This document shows positions 37,863 through 49,795 of a DNA stretch of 64,000 bases, piece by piece. The stretch is taken from positions 1,117,501-1,181,500 of the forward strand of contig CM062219.1 in the NCBI GenBank assembly GCA_031216445.1, read 5' to 3'. Within the stretch, counting starts at the first letter, position 1; every line of letters starts with the position of its first letter. Position numbers and translations under genes: made by a program. This stretch comes from Lateolabrax maculatus (taxonomy: Eukaryota; Chordata; Actinopteri; Acropomatiformes; Lateolabracidae). Below the pieces are notes generated by a model. The model was given only the letters and a program-made list of their open reading frames with translations, had not been told where the DNA came from and did no database searches.

Positions 37863-40800
37863 CTACAGCAGCTCCACGTAGTTGGCGGGGAACATGCCGT
37901 AGCGCCCGTCAGGCCCGTAACCTCTCCACCAGCCCTCATCCAACATCTCTATCCCAGTTATGATGTCGTCAGGGTCAATGGTGATCTCAGTGTCGTCCAC
38001 TGTGGAGGAGAAGTGATGATGATGATGACGAAGTGCAACATCAACGTATACAGTAACGTGTGTGTGTGTGTGTGTGTTTGTGTGTGAGTGTGTGTACACA
38101 CCAGCCTGGTAGTCATACAGAGCTCTGGCACAGATGTTCTGTTCACTGGTCTCCACATTATGGTTTTCAGCCTGATATTCAAAACACATTAAAAACCTGC
38201 TTTCCTTCTACATTTAAAGGAATAGTTTTTCATTTATGGTAAAATATGCGTATTAGCTTTCTGTATGCATCAGAGTTTTGTTAAGACAGACCGAGAAAGA
38301 AATGAAGAAGAAGAGGACAGGGTGGACTCACCGAGGTGTGCAGGGAAACGTTTTCATACAGGTCGTCGTCGTCCGTCCCCACATGTTGTGGCGCCTCGTA
38401 CAGATCGTCTTCTGTAGATCAGATAAATCAATGAGGAGTAAAGGCCAAATAATTCTTCTGTGTATTCCAGGACAGCGGTGGAAGAAGTGCTGTAAGGGGC
38501 ACAACTCCGAAACAAATCCTGCGGTTTTATTATCAAGCAAGTAGAACGTTTCGACTCGTATTCCAACATCAGATCTAAGAAGAAAAGATGGAGATCTGAT
38601 GTCCGTTTACCTGTTTATTAAAGTTCCATCCAAGAGAAGTCAGTCTGAATCCAAGACTTTACACTTTACATAGTATACTTTATAATCGTTTTATTCTGCA
38701 TAATTTCTTTTTATATGCAACACAATATTTAATGTAAACAAACTAAACAACGAGAACCAAATAAAAAATATCAACTTGCACTGTATTAACTTGGCTCTTG
38801 TTTAATGTTATATACTGTTGGTCATATTTTAAACGTTCTTCACATGTTTATGTGTAAAATCTTAATTTGAAACTAGTCATTTAAGCTGTAATGTAAAGCA
38901 TAGGTACTTCAAATTTGTGTAAATGTACTTTGTAACTGTACCAAGAGTTATTTGGGGTTGTATGAATATATTTTTATCTTGTGGATCTCTTGTCTGTGTT
39001 TTGCATATTTTAATTTTACTGTATTGTTTTACTCAGTAAAGCACTTTGAATTGCCTCAGTGGATGAATTGTGCAGTACAAATAAAGCTGTGTTGCCTATA
39101 AATGCTCAAGAACACCTAGTTCATTGATATTACTGAGCTCTTCGTACCTGGAGTAGCTTCATCTGCATCGTCATCGAACTCATCTGACCATTCCCCCTCT
39201 TCTGTGTAAACAGCGTCTGTGTGGATCAATAACAAAATGAGAAACTGGTCTGGATACTTATTGATCGACCTGTCATCCAGAAGTATTCAGATCCTTTACT
39301 TCAGTAAAAGTACTATTACCACATTGTGAAAACACTCTACTACAAGTGAAAGTCCTGCATTCAAAGCCTTACTTCAATTTATTCAGTTAAATATACTTAA
39401 ATAATTACAGTAAAAGTACTCTTTCAGTTTGCAGTTTTCCTAATATATCTGATGTTTAAAGAGAAAATGTGTTGTGTTTCTGACCTGCAGTGTTAACAGG
39501 TGAGTCTGCCCTCTCTGGTGGTGCAGGTGAGTAAGACAGCACAGATGAGGCAGGTGGGACAGGAGGCAGGGGGGTCACGGAGGAGGCCGGGACCACGGCC
39601 GGAGCTGGTGGATCCTGGTGCTGCACCGGGGTTTCTCTCTCAAAGGACCTCTGGGACAGAAACGGACTCTGCAGCTTCCCTGAAGGTGAAAATGTGAGCA
39701 TGAGGAACCACTTCCTGTTTCACAGAGCGTTGTTGACGCTGGATCTGTGTTGTCTACCTGGTCTCGATGTAGCAAGAGACGACCTGTTGCCGGCGTCGAA
39801 GCTCTGCTCCCTCTGCTTGAATACGTCTCTGGGATTAAATGATCTCTGAGAAATCAGTGATTTGGCCTCCTGTGAATGACAGGGAGCACTTAAAGGGGCA
39901 TTACAGCAATTTAGTATCTCACTTCCACAAGGTACAGAGACACGGAAGAGACAGATATAAAGTGTCCCCTTACTTTATGGACATTAAGTCCCTGGTATGG
40001 GTTAAAAAAATGCAGGATCCTACATTTCCCATAATGCAACTCAATAGCTTCTTTCATTAGACTTTCCCTGTCGGTAAACACTTGCATCTTTCAAATTCCA
40101 CATGTTTAGTCCGTGACAGAAATATCTGGTTCTCAAACGTACAAGATTGTGGACATGAAAACTGAAGGGGACTACAACTCCCAGGGTGCCTTGCTGTAAA
40201 ACACACCCAATCACAGACCTTTAAATACTGTTATGTGTGACACTAACAGTGAGCTTTAGCAAAAACGCTGTTAAGAAATCTGCTTTTTACAATCTGTAGC
40301 TTAAATTAATTCACGTTCTGATTCTGGGAAATTTTGGATTCATCTCCATAGCAACGTCTACTGAGGCTCATGGGTATTGTAGTATTTAAAGTTGTCCACC
40401 AAACTGATGGGGAAAAAACACACATTTTGAGGAAGAAACAAAATTGAAACAATTTAAAACTGGTGGACAGTCCAGAAATATTTTAAATGGGAAAACAGCA
40501 GTGGTGAAAGTATTTAGATCATTTAATTCAGTAAAAGTACCAATACATTAATGTAGTGAATGTGGTTCAAGTATCAGTAAAACTACTCATACAGTAAAAT
40601 GTTTCCTGTGACTGATTTTATGTGACATTATTAGATTGTTAATACTGAAGCATCCATGTTAGAGCAGCCCCTCAAATTTCTTCTTTAAGAGCAGGACTTA
40701 AAAAACATGTCTGAAACCAGCAGCTCCTCGCACTTTGTAACTCTGTATGATCTTTTTGTCATATTAAAATAATTTATTATTATAGATAGTTTAGAGGTAA

Positions 40801-43800
40801 ATGTCCAGTCTATGAATCATACTCACATTAGCTTTCTGCACAGATGCAGCAAAGTTGATGCCCGTCTTCTTGTTTTCGTTTTCCTGCTGCTTCTGAAACA
40901 GATGCACAATGTTTTCTGTAGATTGGTTTTAAATTATTATCATCATGTTAAATCTGATTCATTAAAACTTTGGGTCCTGCAGATTTGGCTTTCATCTCAA
41001 TACGTGATATTCAATTATAATATATCAAAGTAGTTCAAACTAGTTGTGAAGAAGCATAACTCGACGCTCAGGGCATCTTGAGCTGAGATGGAGATGATTG
41101 TTCAGGTTTTTATTTCATCCTGTCCAGACTTCTGTAACTCCTTCTTCTCGTGTCTAACACGAACGTTAACCCCACCTGCGACTCGGCCAAGAGGCGCGAC
41201 AGACTACGTGTTGGTCCCCAACCAATCACAGGTCGCCGATGTCATTGAGCTAGGGCACCATCTCCGGGAACAAGAGCACGCCCGACGCCCATTTCTGTTC
41301 CCACCGCCCTGCGTCTGTCAGGTCGGGCTCTTACCATGTTGTCTGAACCCAGATGAGATTCCTACTACACTGGGCGAGTCACTCGTTCATTTACGACCAT
41401 TTCTGTGAGTCTTCAGTTACGATTTTTTTTAAATCCAGATCCATCCATCTTCTGCCTCTTATCTGGGGCCGAGTCGCGGTGGCAGCATGCTGAACAACGT
41501 CCTCCAGACGTCCCTCTGCCCAGCAAGGACCTCCAACTCCAAGATTAGATGAGATGTATGATCCCTCCAGCATGTTCTGGGTCGACCCTGGGGTCTCCAA
41601 GGTAAATGTAGTGCAAGAAGGAGCGTTCGGGGTGCAGAGTGGGAATGAAAAAGGCACCATTCTCTCCATCACAAGTCAGTGTGCCATGAAAATGATTTTG
41701 AATCTGTTATTTTAAGGTAGAATAGTTACATAGTAGGCTTATCGCTTTGGGTACAATGTTATTATTGGTATCATTGATGGGGAAATAAGACCAAAATTGT
41801 GCATCATTGTCTGTTAAATCTGCTCACCAGTCGCTGCTGCTCCCGCTCTCTTTCCTCTTCTTCTCTCTGCTTCTGATGACTCCTTAATTGCCACAAACAC
41901 AAACAAAAACAACACCAATCAGTGGCTTTGACTCTGTGGTAATGCGAGCACTGTCGCGTGTTTGACTCACTTCTCCTGCTCGATCTGCCGAGCTCTCTCC
42001 TTCGCTTTCTGCTCCCTCTCCTTCGCCTGCCTCTCGTCCATCTCCCTGCTCTCTTTCTCCAACATCTGTCTCTCCTGCTCCCCTCGTCGGTTCTCCTCCT
42101 GCCGACGAACGTCTTCATCCCTCTGAGGAAGAGAGTCGTAGTGCTTTTAAGCTGAGTAAAACTACAGATACCTGGGTTATATACTCAGATTAGACATGAA
42201 GAGAAACCTGAGCTTTGCCCCAGAAGTCGTCCTTTTTGGTTTGTTGAATTTCCTCCACAGCGTTGGTTTTCCGATACACAGAACCCTGTCGAATCAGAGG
42301 AGGAGTTGTTAAATTGTGAATTATATGTAATGAAACATATTTTAGTTTCAGGTCTGCTACACATGACACTGGGCAACCCTGTCTCATAAAAATCACACTT
42401 ATGGACTGCTAATTATTACATTTTGAGTAATAAAGACCTGATTTATTCATTAAAACATGTTTCCTCATTATGTTGATAAGAAACATAATTCAGGTTTCTG
42501 TTGTTCGTTCATCTGTAAGTGTCTGGTGTGTCTTCCCACCACAGGTCCTCTGGGCGCGTCTCTGAATTGCGTTTTTTCGTGGAATTGAAAGTTGACTCCA
42601 GACGCTTTGGAGACTTTCGCTAAGATGGCGTCTGGCTGCACGTCTTCCTCTCCGCGGGCGTTCACAGTCACATGGGCTCCCTGTCATCACACAATGAAAG
42701 CCAATCAGTGAGTCAGAAGGTATTAATTAACAAGGTGAACATTACGCCAGCTAAACATCAGCGTGTCCTCATTGTCATTGAGATGAGTTTATAGACTGGT
42801 CCTAACAAAACTAAAAGATTTTTCCCCTATAGAGGGCAACTTGGTTGCGTTTTCTCCATTGGAGAGGGCAACTGGGTCGCGTTTTCTCCCCTCGAGGGCA
42901 ACTTCGTCGCGTTTTCTCCCCTAGAGAGGGCACTTTCGTCTCATTTTCTCCCCTATAGAGGACAACTTCGTCGCGTTTTTTCCCCTAGAGAAGGCAACTT
43001 TGTCGCGTTTTCTCCAGTGGAGAGGGCAACTGCGTCGCGTTTTCTCCCCTAGAAAGGGCACTTTCGTCGCGTTTTCTCCCCTATAAAGGGCAACTTTGTT
43101 GCGTTTTCTCCAGTGGAGAGGGCAACTGCGTCGCGTTTTCTCCCCTAGAGAGGGCACTTTCGTCGCGTTTTCTCCAGTGGAGAGGGCAACTGCGTCGGGT
43201 TTACTCCCCTAGAGAGGGCACTTTCGTCGCGTTTTCTCCCCTATAGAGGGCACTTTCGTCGCGTTTTCTCCCCTATAGAGGGCAACTGCGTCGCATTTTT
43301 TCCCCTAGAGAGGGCACTTTCGTCGCGTTTTGTCCAGTGGAGAGGGCAACTGCGTCGCGTTTTCTCCCCTATAGAAGGCACTTTTGTCGCGTTTTCTCCC
43401 CTATAAAGGGCAACTGCGTCGCGTTTTCTCCAGTGGAGAGGGCAACTGCGTCGCGTTTTCTCCCCTAGAGAGGGCACTTTCGTCGCGTTTTCTCCAGTGG
43501 AGAGGGCAACTGCGTCGGGTTTACTCCCCTAGAGAGGGCACTTTCGTCGCGTTTTCTCCCCTATAGAGGGCAACTGTGTCGCGTTTTCTCCAGTGGAGAG
43601 GGCAACTGCGTCGCGTTTTCTCCAGTGGAGAGGGCACTTTCGTCGCGTTTTCTCCAGTGGAGAAGGCACTTTCGTCGCGTTTTCTCCAGTGGAGAGGGTC
43701 ACTGCGTCGCGTTTTCTCCAGTGGAGAGGGCACCTTCGTCGCGTTTTCTCCAGTGGAAAGGGCAACTGCGTCGCGTTTTCTCCAGTGGAGAGGGCACTTT

Positions 43801-46800
43801 CGTCGCGTTTTCTCCCCTATAGAGGGCAACTGCGTCGCATTTTTTCCCCTAGAGAGGGCACTTTCATCGCGTTTCTCCCCTATAGAGGGCAAACGCACTT
43901 TCGCCACGTTTTCTCCCCTAGAGAGGGCACTTTCGTCGCGTTTTCTCCCCTATAGAGGGCAACTGCGTCGCGTTTTTCTCCAGTGGAGAGGGCACTTTCG
44001 TCGCGTTTTCTCCAGTGGAGAGGGCAACTGCGTCGCGTTTTCTCCAGTGGAGAGGGTAACTTCGTCGCGTTTTCTCCAGTGGAGAGGGCACTTTCGCCGC
44101 GTTTTCTCCAGTGGAGAGGGTAACTTCGTCGCGTTTTCTCCAGTGGAGAGGGCACTTTCGCCGCGTTTTCTCCAGTGGAGAAGGCACTTTCGTCGCATTT
44201 TCTCCAGTGGAGAGGGCAACTGCGTCGCGTTTTCTCCAGTGGAGAGGGCACTTTCGTCGCGTTTTCTCCCCTATAGAGGGCAACTGCGTCGCATTTTTTC
44301 CCCTAGAGAGGGCACTTTCATCGCGTTTCTCCCCTATAGAGGGCAAACGCACTTTCGCCACGTTTTCTCCCCTAGAGAGGGCACTTTCGTCGCGTTTTCT
44401 CCCCTATAGAGGGCAACTGCGTCGCGTTTTCTCCCCTATAGAGGGCAACTGCGTCGCGTTTTCTCCAGTGGAGAGGGCAACTGCGTCGCGTTTTCTCCAG
44501 TGGAGAGGGCACTTTCGTCGCGTTTTCTCCAGTGGAGAAGGCACTTTCGTCGCGTTTTCTCCAGTGGAGAGGGCAACTGCGTCGCGTTTTCTCCAGTGGA
44601 AAGGGCAACTGCGTCGCGTTTTCTCCAGTGGAGAGGGCACTTTCGCCGCGTTTTCTCCCCTATAGAGGGCAACTGCGTCGCATTTTTTCCCCTAGAGAGG
44701 GCACTTTCATCGCGTTTCTCCCCTATAGAGGGCAAACGCACTTTCGCCACGTTTTCTCCCCTAGAGAGGGCACTTTCGTCGCGTTTTCTCCCCTATAGAG
44801 GGCAACTGCGTCGCGTTTTTCTCCAGTGGAGAGGGCACTTTCGTCGCGTTTTCTCCCCTATAGAGGGCAACTGCGTCGCGTTTTCTCCCCTATAGAGGGC
44901 AACTGCGTCGCGTTTTCTCCAGTGGAGAGGGCAACTGCGTCGCGTTTTCTCCAGTGGAGAGGGCACTTTCGTCGCGTTTTCTCCAGTGGAGAAGGCACTT
45001 TCGTCGCGTTTTCTCCAGTGGAGAGGGCACCTTCGTCGCGTTTTCTCCAGTGGAAAGGGCAACTGCGTCGCGTTTTCTCCAGTGGAGAGGGCACTTTCGT
45101 CGCGTTTTCTCCCCTATAGAGGGCAACTGCGTCGCATTTTTTCCCCTAGAGAGGGCACTTTCATCGCGTTTCTCCCCTATAGAGGGCAAACGCACTTTCG
45201 CCACGTTTTCTCCCCTAGAGAGGGCACTTTCGTCGCGTTTTCTCCCCTATAGAGGGCAACTGCGTCGCGTTTTTCTCCAGTGGAGAGGGCACTTTCGTCG
45301 CGTTTTCTCCCCTATAGAGGGCAACTGCGTCGCGTTTTCTCCAGTGGAGAGGGCAACTGCGTCGCGTTTTCTCCAGTGGAGAGGGCACTTTCGTCGCGTT
45401 TTCTCCAGTGGAGAAGGCACTTTCGTCGCGTTTTCTCCAGTGGAGAGGGTCACTGCGTCGCGTTTTCTCCAGTGGAGAGGGCACCTTCGTCGCGTTTTCT
45501 CCAGTGGAAAGGGCAACTGCGTCGCGTTTTCTCCAGTGGAGAGGGCACTTTCGTCGCGTTTTCTCCCCTATAGAGGGCAACTGCGTCGCATTTTTTCCCC
45601 TAGAGAGGGCACTTTCATCGCGTTTCTCCCCTATAGAGGGCAAACGCACTTTCGCCACGTTTTCTCCCCTAGAGAGGGCACTTTCGTCGCGTTTTCTCCC
45701 CTATAGAGGGCAACTGCGTCGCGTTTTTCTCCAGTGGAGAGGGCACTTTCGTCGCGTTTTCTCCAGTGGAGAGGGCAACTGCGTCGCGTTTTCTCCAGTG
45801 GAGAGGGTAACTTCGTCGCGTTTTCTCCAGTGGAGAGGGCACTTTCGCCGCGTTTTCTCCAGTGGAGAGGGTAACTTCGTCGCGTTTTCTCCAGTGGAGA
45901 GGGCACTTTCGCCGCGTTTTCTCCAGTGGAGAAGGCACTTTCGTCGCATTTTCTCCAGTGGAGAGGGCAACTGCGTCGCGTTTTCTCCAGTGGAGAGGGC
46001 ACTTTCGTCGCGTTTTCTCCCCTATAGAGGGCAACTGCGTCGCATTTTTTCCCCTAGAGAGGGCACTTTCATCGCGTTTCTCCCCTATAGAGGGCAAACG
46101 CACTTTCGCCACGTTTTCTCCCCTAGAGAGGGCACTTTCGTCGCGTTTTCTCCCCTATAGAGGGCAACTGCGTCGCGTTTTTCTCCAGTGGAGAGGGTAC
46201 TTTCGTCGCGTTTTCTCCAGTGGAGAGGGCAACTGCGTCGCGTTTTCTCCAGTGGAGAGGGTAACTTCGTCGCGTTTTCTCCAGTGGAGAGGGCACTTTC
46301 GCCACGTTTTCTCCCCTAGAGAGGGCACTTTCGTCGCGTTTTCTCCCCTATAGAGGGCAACTGCGTCGCGTTTTCTCCAGTGGAGAGGGCACTTTCGTCG
46401 CGTTTTCTCCAGTGGAGAGGGCACCTTCGTCGCGTTTTCTCCAGTGGAGAGGGTAACTTCGTCGCGTTTTCTCCAGTGGAGAGGGCAACTGCGTCGCGTT
46501 TTCTCCAGTGGAGAGGGCACTTTCGTCGCGTTTTCTCCAGTGGAGAGGGCAACTGCGTCGCGTTTTCTCCAGTGGAGAGGGCAACTGCGTCGCGTTTTCT
46601 CCAGTGGAGAGGGCACTTTCGCCGCGTTTTCTCCAGTGGAGAGGGTAACTTCGTCGCGTTTTCTCCAGTGGAGAGGGCACTTTCGCCGCGTTTTCTCCAG
46701 TGGAGAGGGCACTTTCGCCGCGTTTTCTCCAGTGGAGAGGGCACTTTCGTCGCGTTTTCTCCCCTATAGAGGGCAACTGCGTCGCATTTTTTCCCCTAGA

Positions 46801-49592
46801 GAGGGCACTTTCATCGCGTTTCTCCCCTATAGAGGGCAAACGCACTTTCGCCACGTTTTCTCCCCTAGAGAGGGCACTTTCGTCGCGTTTTCTCCCCTAT
46901 AGAGGGCAACTGCGTCGCGTTTTTCTCCAGTGGAGAGGGCACTTTCGTCGCGTTTTCTCCAGTGGAGAGGGCAACTGCGTCGCGTTTTCTCCAGTGGAGA
47001 GGGTAACTTCGTCGCGTTTTCTCCAGTGGAGAGGGCACTTTCGCCGCGTTTTCTCCAGTGGAGAGGGTAACTTCGTCGCGTTTTCTCCAGTGGAGAGGGC
47101 ACTTTCGTCGCGTTTTCTCCCCTATAGAGGGCAACTGCGTCGCATTTTTTCCCCTAGAGAGGGCAACTGCGTCGCATTTTTTCCCCTAGAGAGGGCACTT
47201 TCGTCGCGTTTTCTCCCCTATAGAGGGCAACTGCGTCGCGTTTTTCTCCAGTGGAGAGGGCACTTTCGTCGCGTTTTCTCCAGTGGAGAGGGCAACTGCG
47301 TCGCGTTTTCTCCAGTGGAGAGGGTAACTTCGTCGCGTTTTCTCCAGTGGAGAGGGCACTTTCGCCGCGTTTTCTCCAGTGGAGAGGGTAACTTCGTCGC
47401 GTTTTCTCCAGTGGAGAGGGCACTTTCGTCGCGTTTTCTCCCCTATAGAGGGCAACTGCGTCGCGTTTTCTCCCCTATAGAGGGCAACTGCGTCGCATTT
47501 TTTCCCCTAGAGAGGGCACTTTCATCGCGTTTCTCCCCTATAGAGGGCAAACGCACTTTCGCCACGTTTTCTCCCCTAGAGAGGGCAACTGCGTCGCGTT
47601 TTCTCCCCTATAGAGGGCAACTGCGTCGCATTTTTTCCCCTAGAGAGGGCACTTTCATCGCGTTTCTCCCCTATAGAGGGCAAACGCACTTTCGCCAAGT
47701 TTTCTCCCCTAGAGAGGGCACTTTCGTCGCGTTTTCTCCCCTATAGAGGGCAACTGCGTCGCGTTTTCTCCAGTGGAGAGGGCAACTGCGTCGCGTTTTC
47801 TCCAGTGGAGAGGGCAACTGCGTCGCGTTTTCTCCAGTGGAGAGGGTAACTTCGTCGCGTTTTCTCCAGTGGAGAGGGCACTTTCGCCGCGTTTTCTCCA
47901 GTGGAGAAGGCACTTTCGTCGCATTTTCTCCAGTGGAGAGGGCAACTGCGTCGCGTTTTCTCCAGTGGAGAGGGCAACTGCGTCGCGTTTTCTCCAGTGG
48001 AGAGGGCAACTGCGTCGCGTTTTCTCCAGTGGAGAGGGCAACTGCGTCGCGTTTTCTCCAGTGGAGAGGGTAACTTCGTCGCGTTTTCTCCCCTATAGAG
48101 GGCAACTGCGTCGCATTTTTTCCCCTAGAGAGGGCACTTTCATCGCGTTTCTCCCCTATAGAGGGCAAACGCACTTTCGCCACGTTTTCTCCCCTAGAGA
48201 GGGCACTTTCGTCGCGTTTTCTCCCCTATAGAGGGCAACTGCGTCGCATTTTTTCCCCTAGAGAGGGCACTTTCATCGCGTTTCTCCCCTATAGAGGGCA
48301 ACTGCGTCGCGTTTTCTCCAGTGGAGAGGGCACTTTCGTCGCGTTTTCTCCAGTGGAGAGGGCAACTGCGTCGCGTTTTCTCCAGTGGAGAGGGTAACTT
48401 CGTCGCGTTTTCTCCAGTGGAGAGGGCAACTGCGTCGCATTTTTTCCCCTAGAGAGGGCACTTTCATCGCGTTTCTCCCCTATAGAGGGCAAACGCACTT
48501 TCGCCACGTTTTCTCCCCTAGAGAGGGCACTTTCGTCGCGTTTTCTCCCCTATAGAGGGCAACTGCGTCGCGTTTTCTCCAGTGGAGAGGGCAACTGCGT
48601 CGCATTTTTTCCCCTAGAGAGGGCACTTTCATCGCGTTTCTCCCCTATAGAGGGCAAACGCACTTTCGCCACGTTTTCTCCCCTAGAGAGGGCACTTTCG
48701 TCGCGTTTTCTCCCCTATAGAGGGCAACTGCGTCGCGTTTTCTCCAGTGGAGAGGGCAACTGCGTCGCGTTTTCTCCAGTGGAGAGGGCACTTTCGTCGC
48801 GTTTTCTCCAGTGGAGAGGGCAACTGCGTCGCGTTTTCTCCAGTGGAGAGGGTAACTTCGTCGCGTTTTCTCCAGTGGAGAGGGCAACTGCGTCGCGTTT
48901 TCTCCAGTGGAGAGGGCACCTTCGTCGCGTTTTCTCCAGTGGAGAGGGCACTTTCGTCGCGTTTTCTCCCCTATAGAGGGCAACTGCGTCGCATTTTTTC
49001 CCCTAGAGAGGGCACTTTCATCGCGTTTCTCCCCTATAGAGGGCAACTGCGTCGCGTTTTCTCCAGTGGAGAGGGCACTTTCGTCGCGTTTTCTCCAGTG
49101 GAGAGGGCAACTGCGTCGCGTTTTCTCCAGTGGAGAGGGTAACTGCGTCGCGTTTTCTCCAGTGGAGAGGGCAACTGCGTCGCGTTTTCTCCAGTGGAGA
49201 GGGCACCTTCATCGCGTTTTCTCCAGTGGAAAGGGCAACTTCGTCGCGTTTCAAAGGCACAGAGCCTTGTCAGTATTCTTACCTTCAGCCACTTTTCTTT
49301 ACTCTTACTCTTCCTGTCTAATACATAAACTGACAACAACATACGAAGAACTACAGAGAGCGATCGGTGCTGATTGATGTATGACCACACTTGATGTATG
49401 ATGTATTGATGTATGATCACACTCACCTTCAGGAAGTTGGCCATGGAGCTCACGTGGTTGGCACATAAACCTTTTCTAGAGTCCTTTACACCTTCACCTG
49501 TCTGTTGGGTGTGCACACACACACACACACATATATTTGTTTGTATTTAATTTTTTGTTGGTTTTTATATTCGTCTTTTGTGTGCGTGCATC

Positions 49593-49623
<31 letters not shown>

Positions 49624-49755
49624 GTTTTTGTCTCACCCAGTTTATGAGGACATATTTGGGCAGACCAGAGTTGGGGTCCTGCACACGACAGAAAGCGTAC
49701 ATCACCTTCCCACTGTTGAACTCCTCCACCAGCTCGTCCAATCCACCATCTGCAC

Positions 49756-49795
<40 letters not shown>

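Noticed and set aside
43576..47746. Long repetitive open frames (up to 348 codons) on both strands
   Set aside because: They are produced by the 32-bp period in all frames within dbnl intron 4, with no start context, no conservation and no domain.
42825..49250. CRISPR-like array of about 32-bp repeats
   Set aside because: Units abut directly with no unique spacers, and the host is a vertebrate genome.
49034..49528. 164-codon minus-strand frame joining dbnl exon 4 to the array
   Set aside because: It reads through the donor of exon 4 into intron and minisatellite; the in-frame splice to exon 5 at 42,680 fits the protein family.
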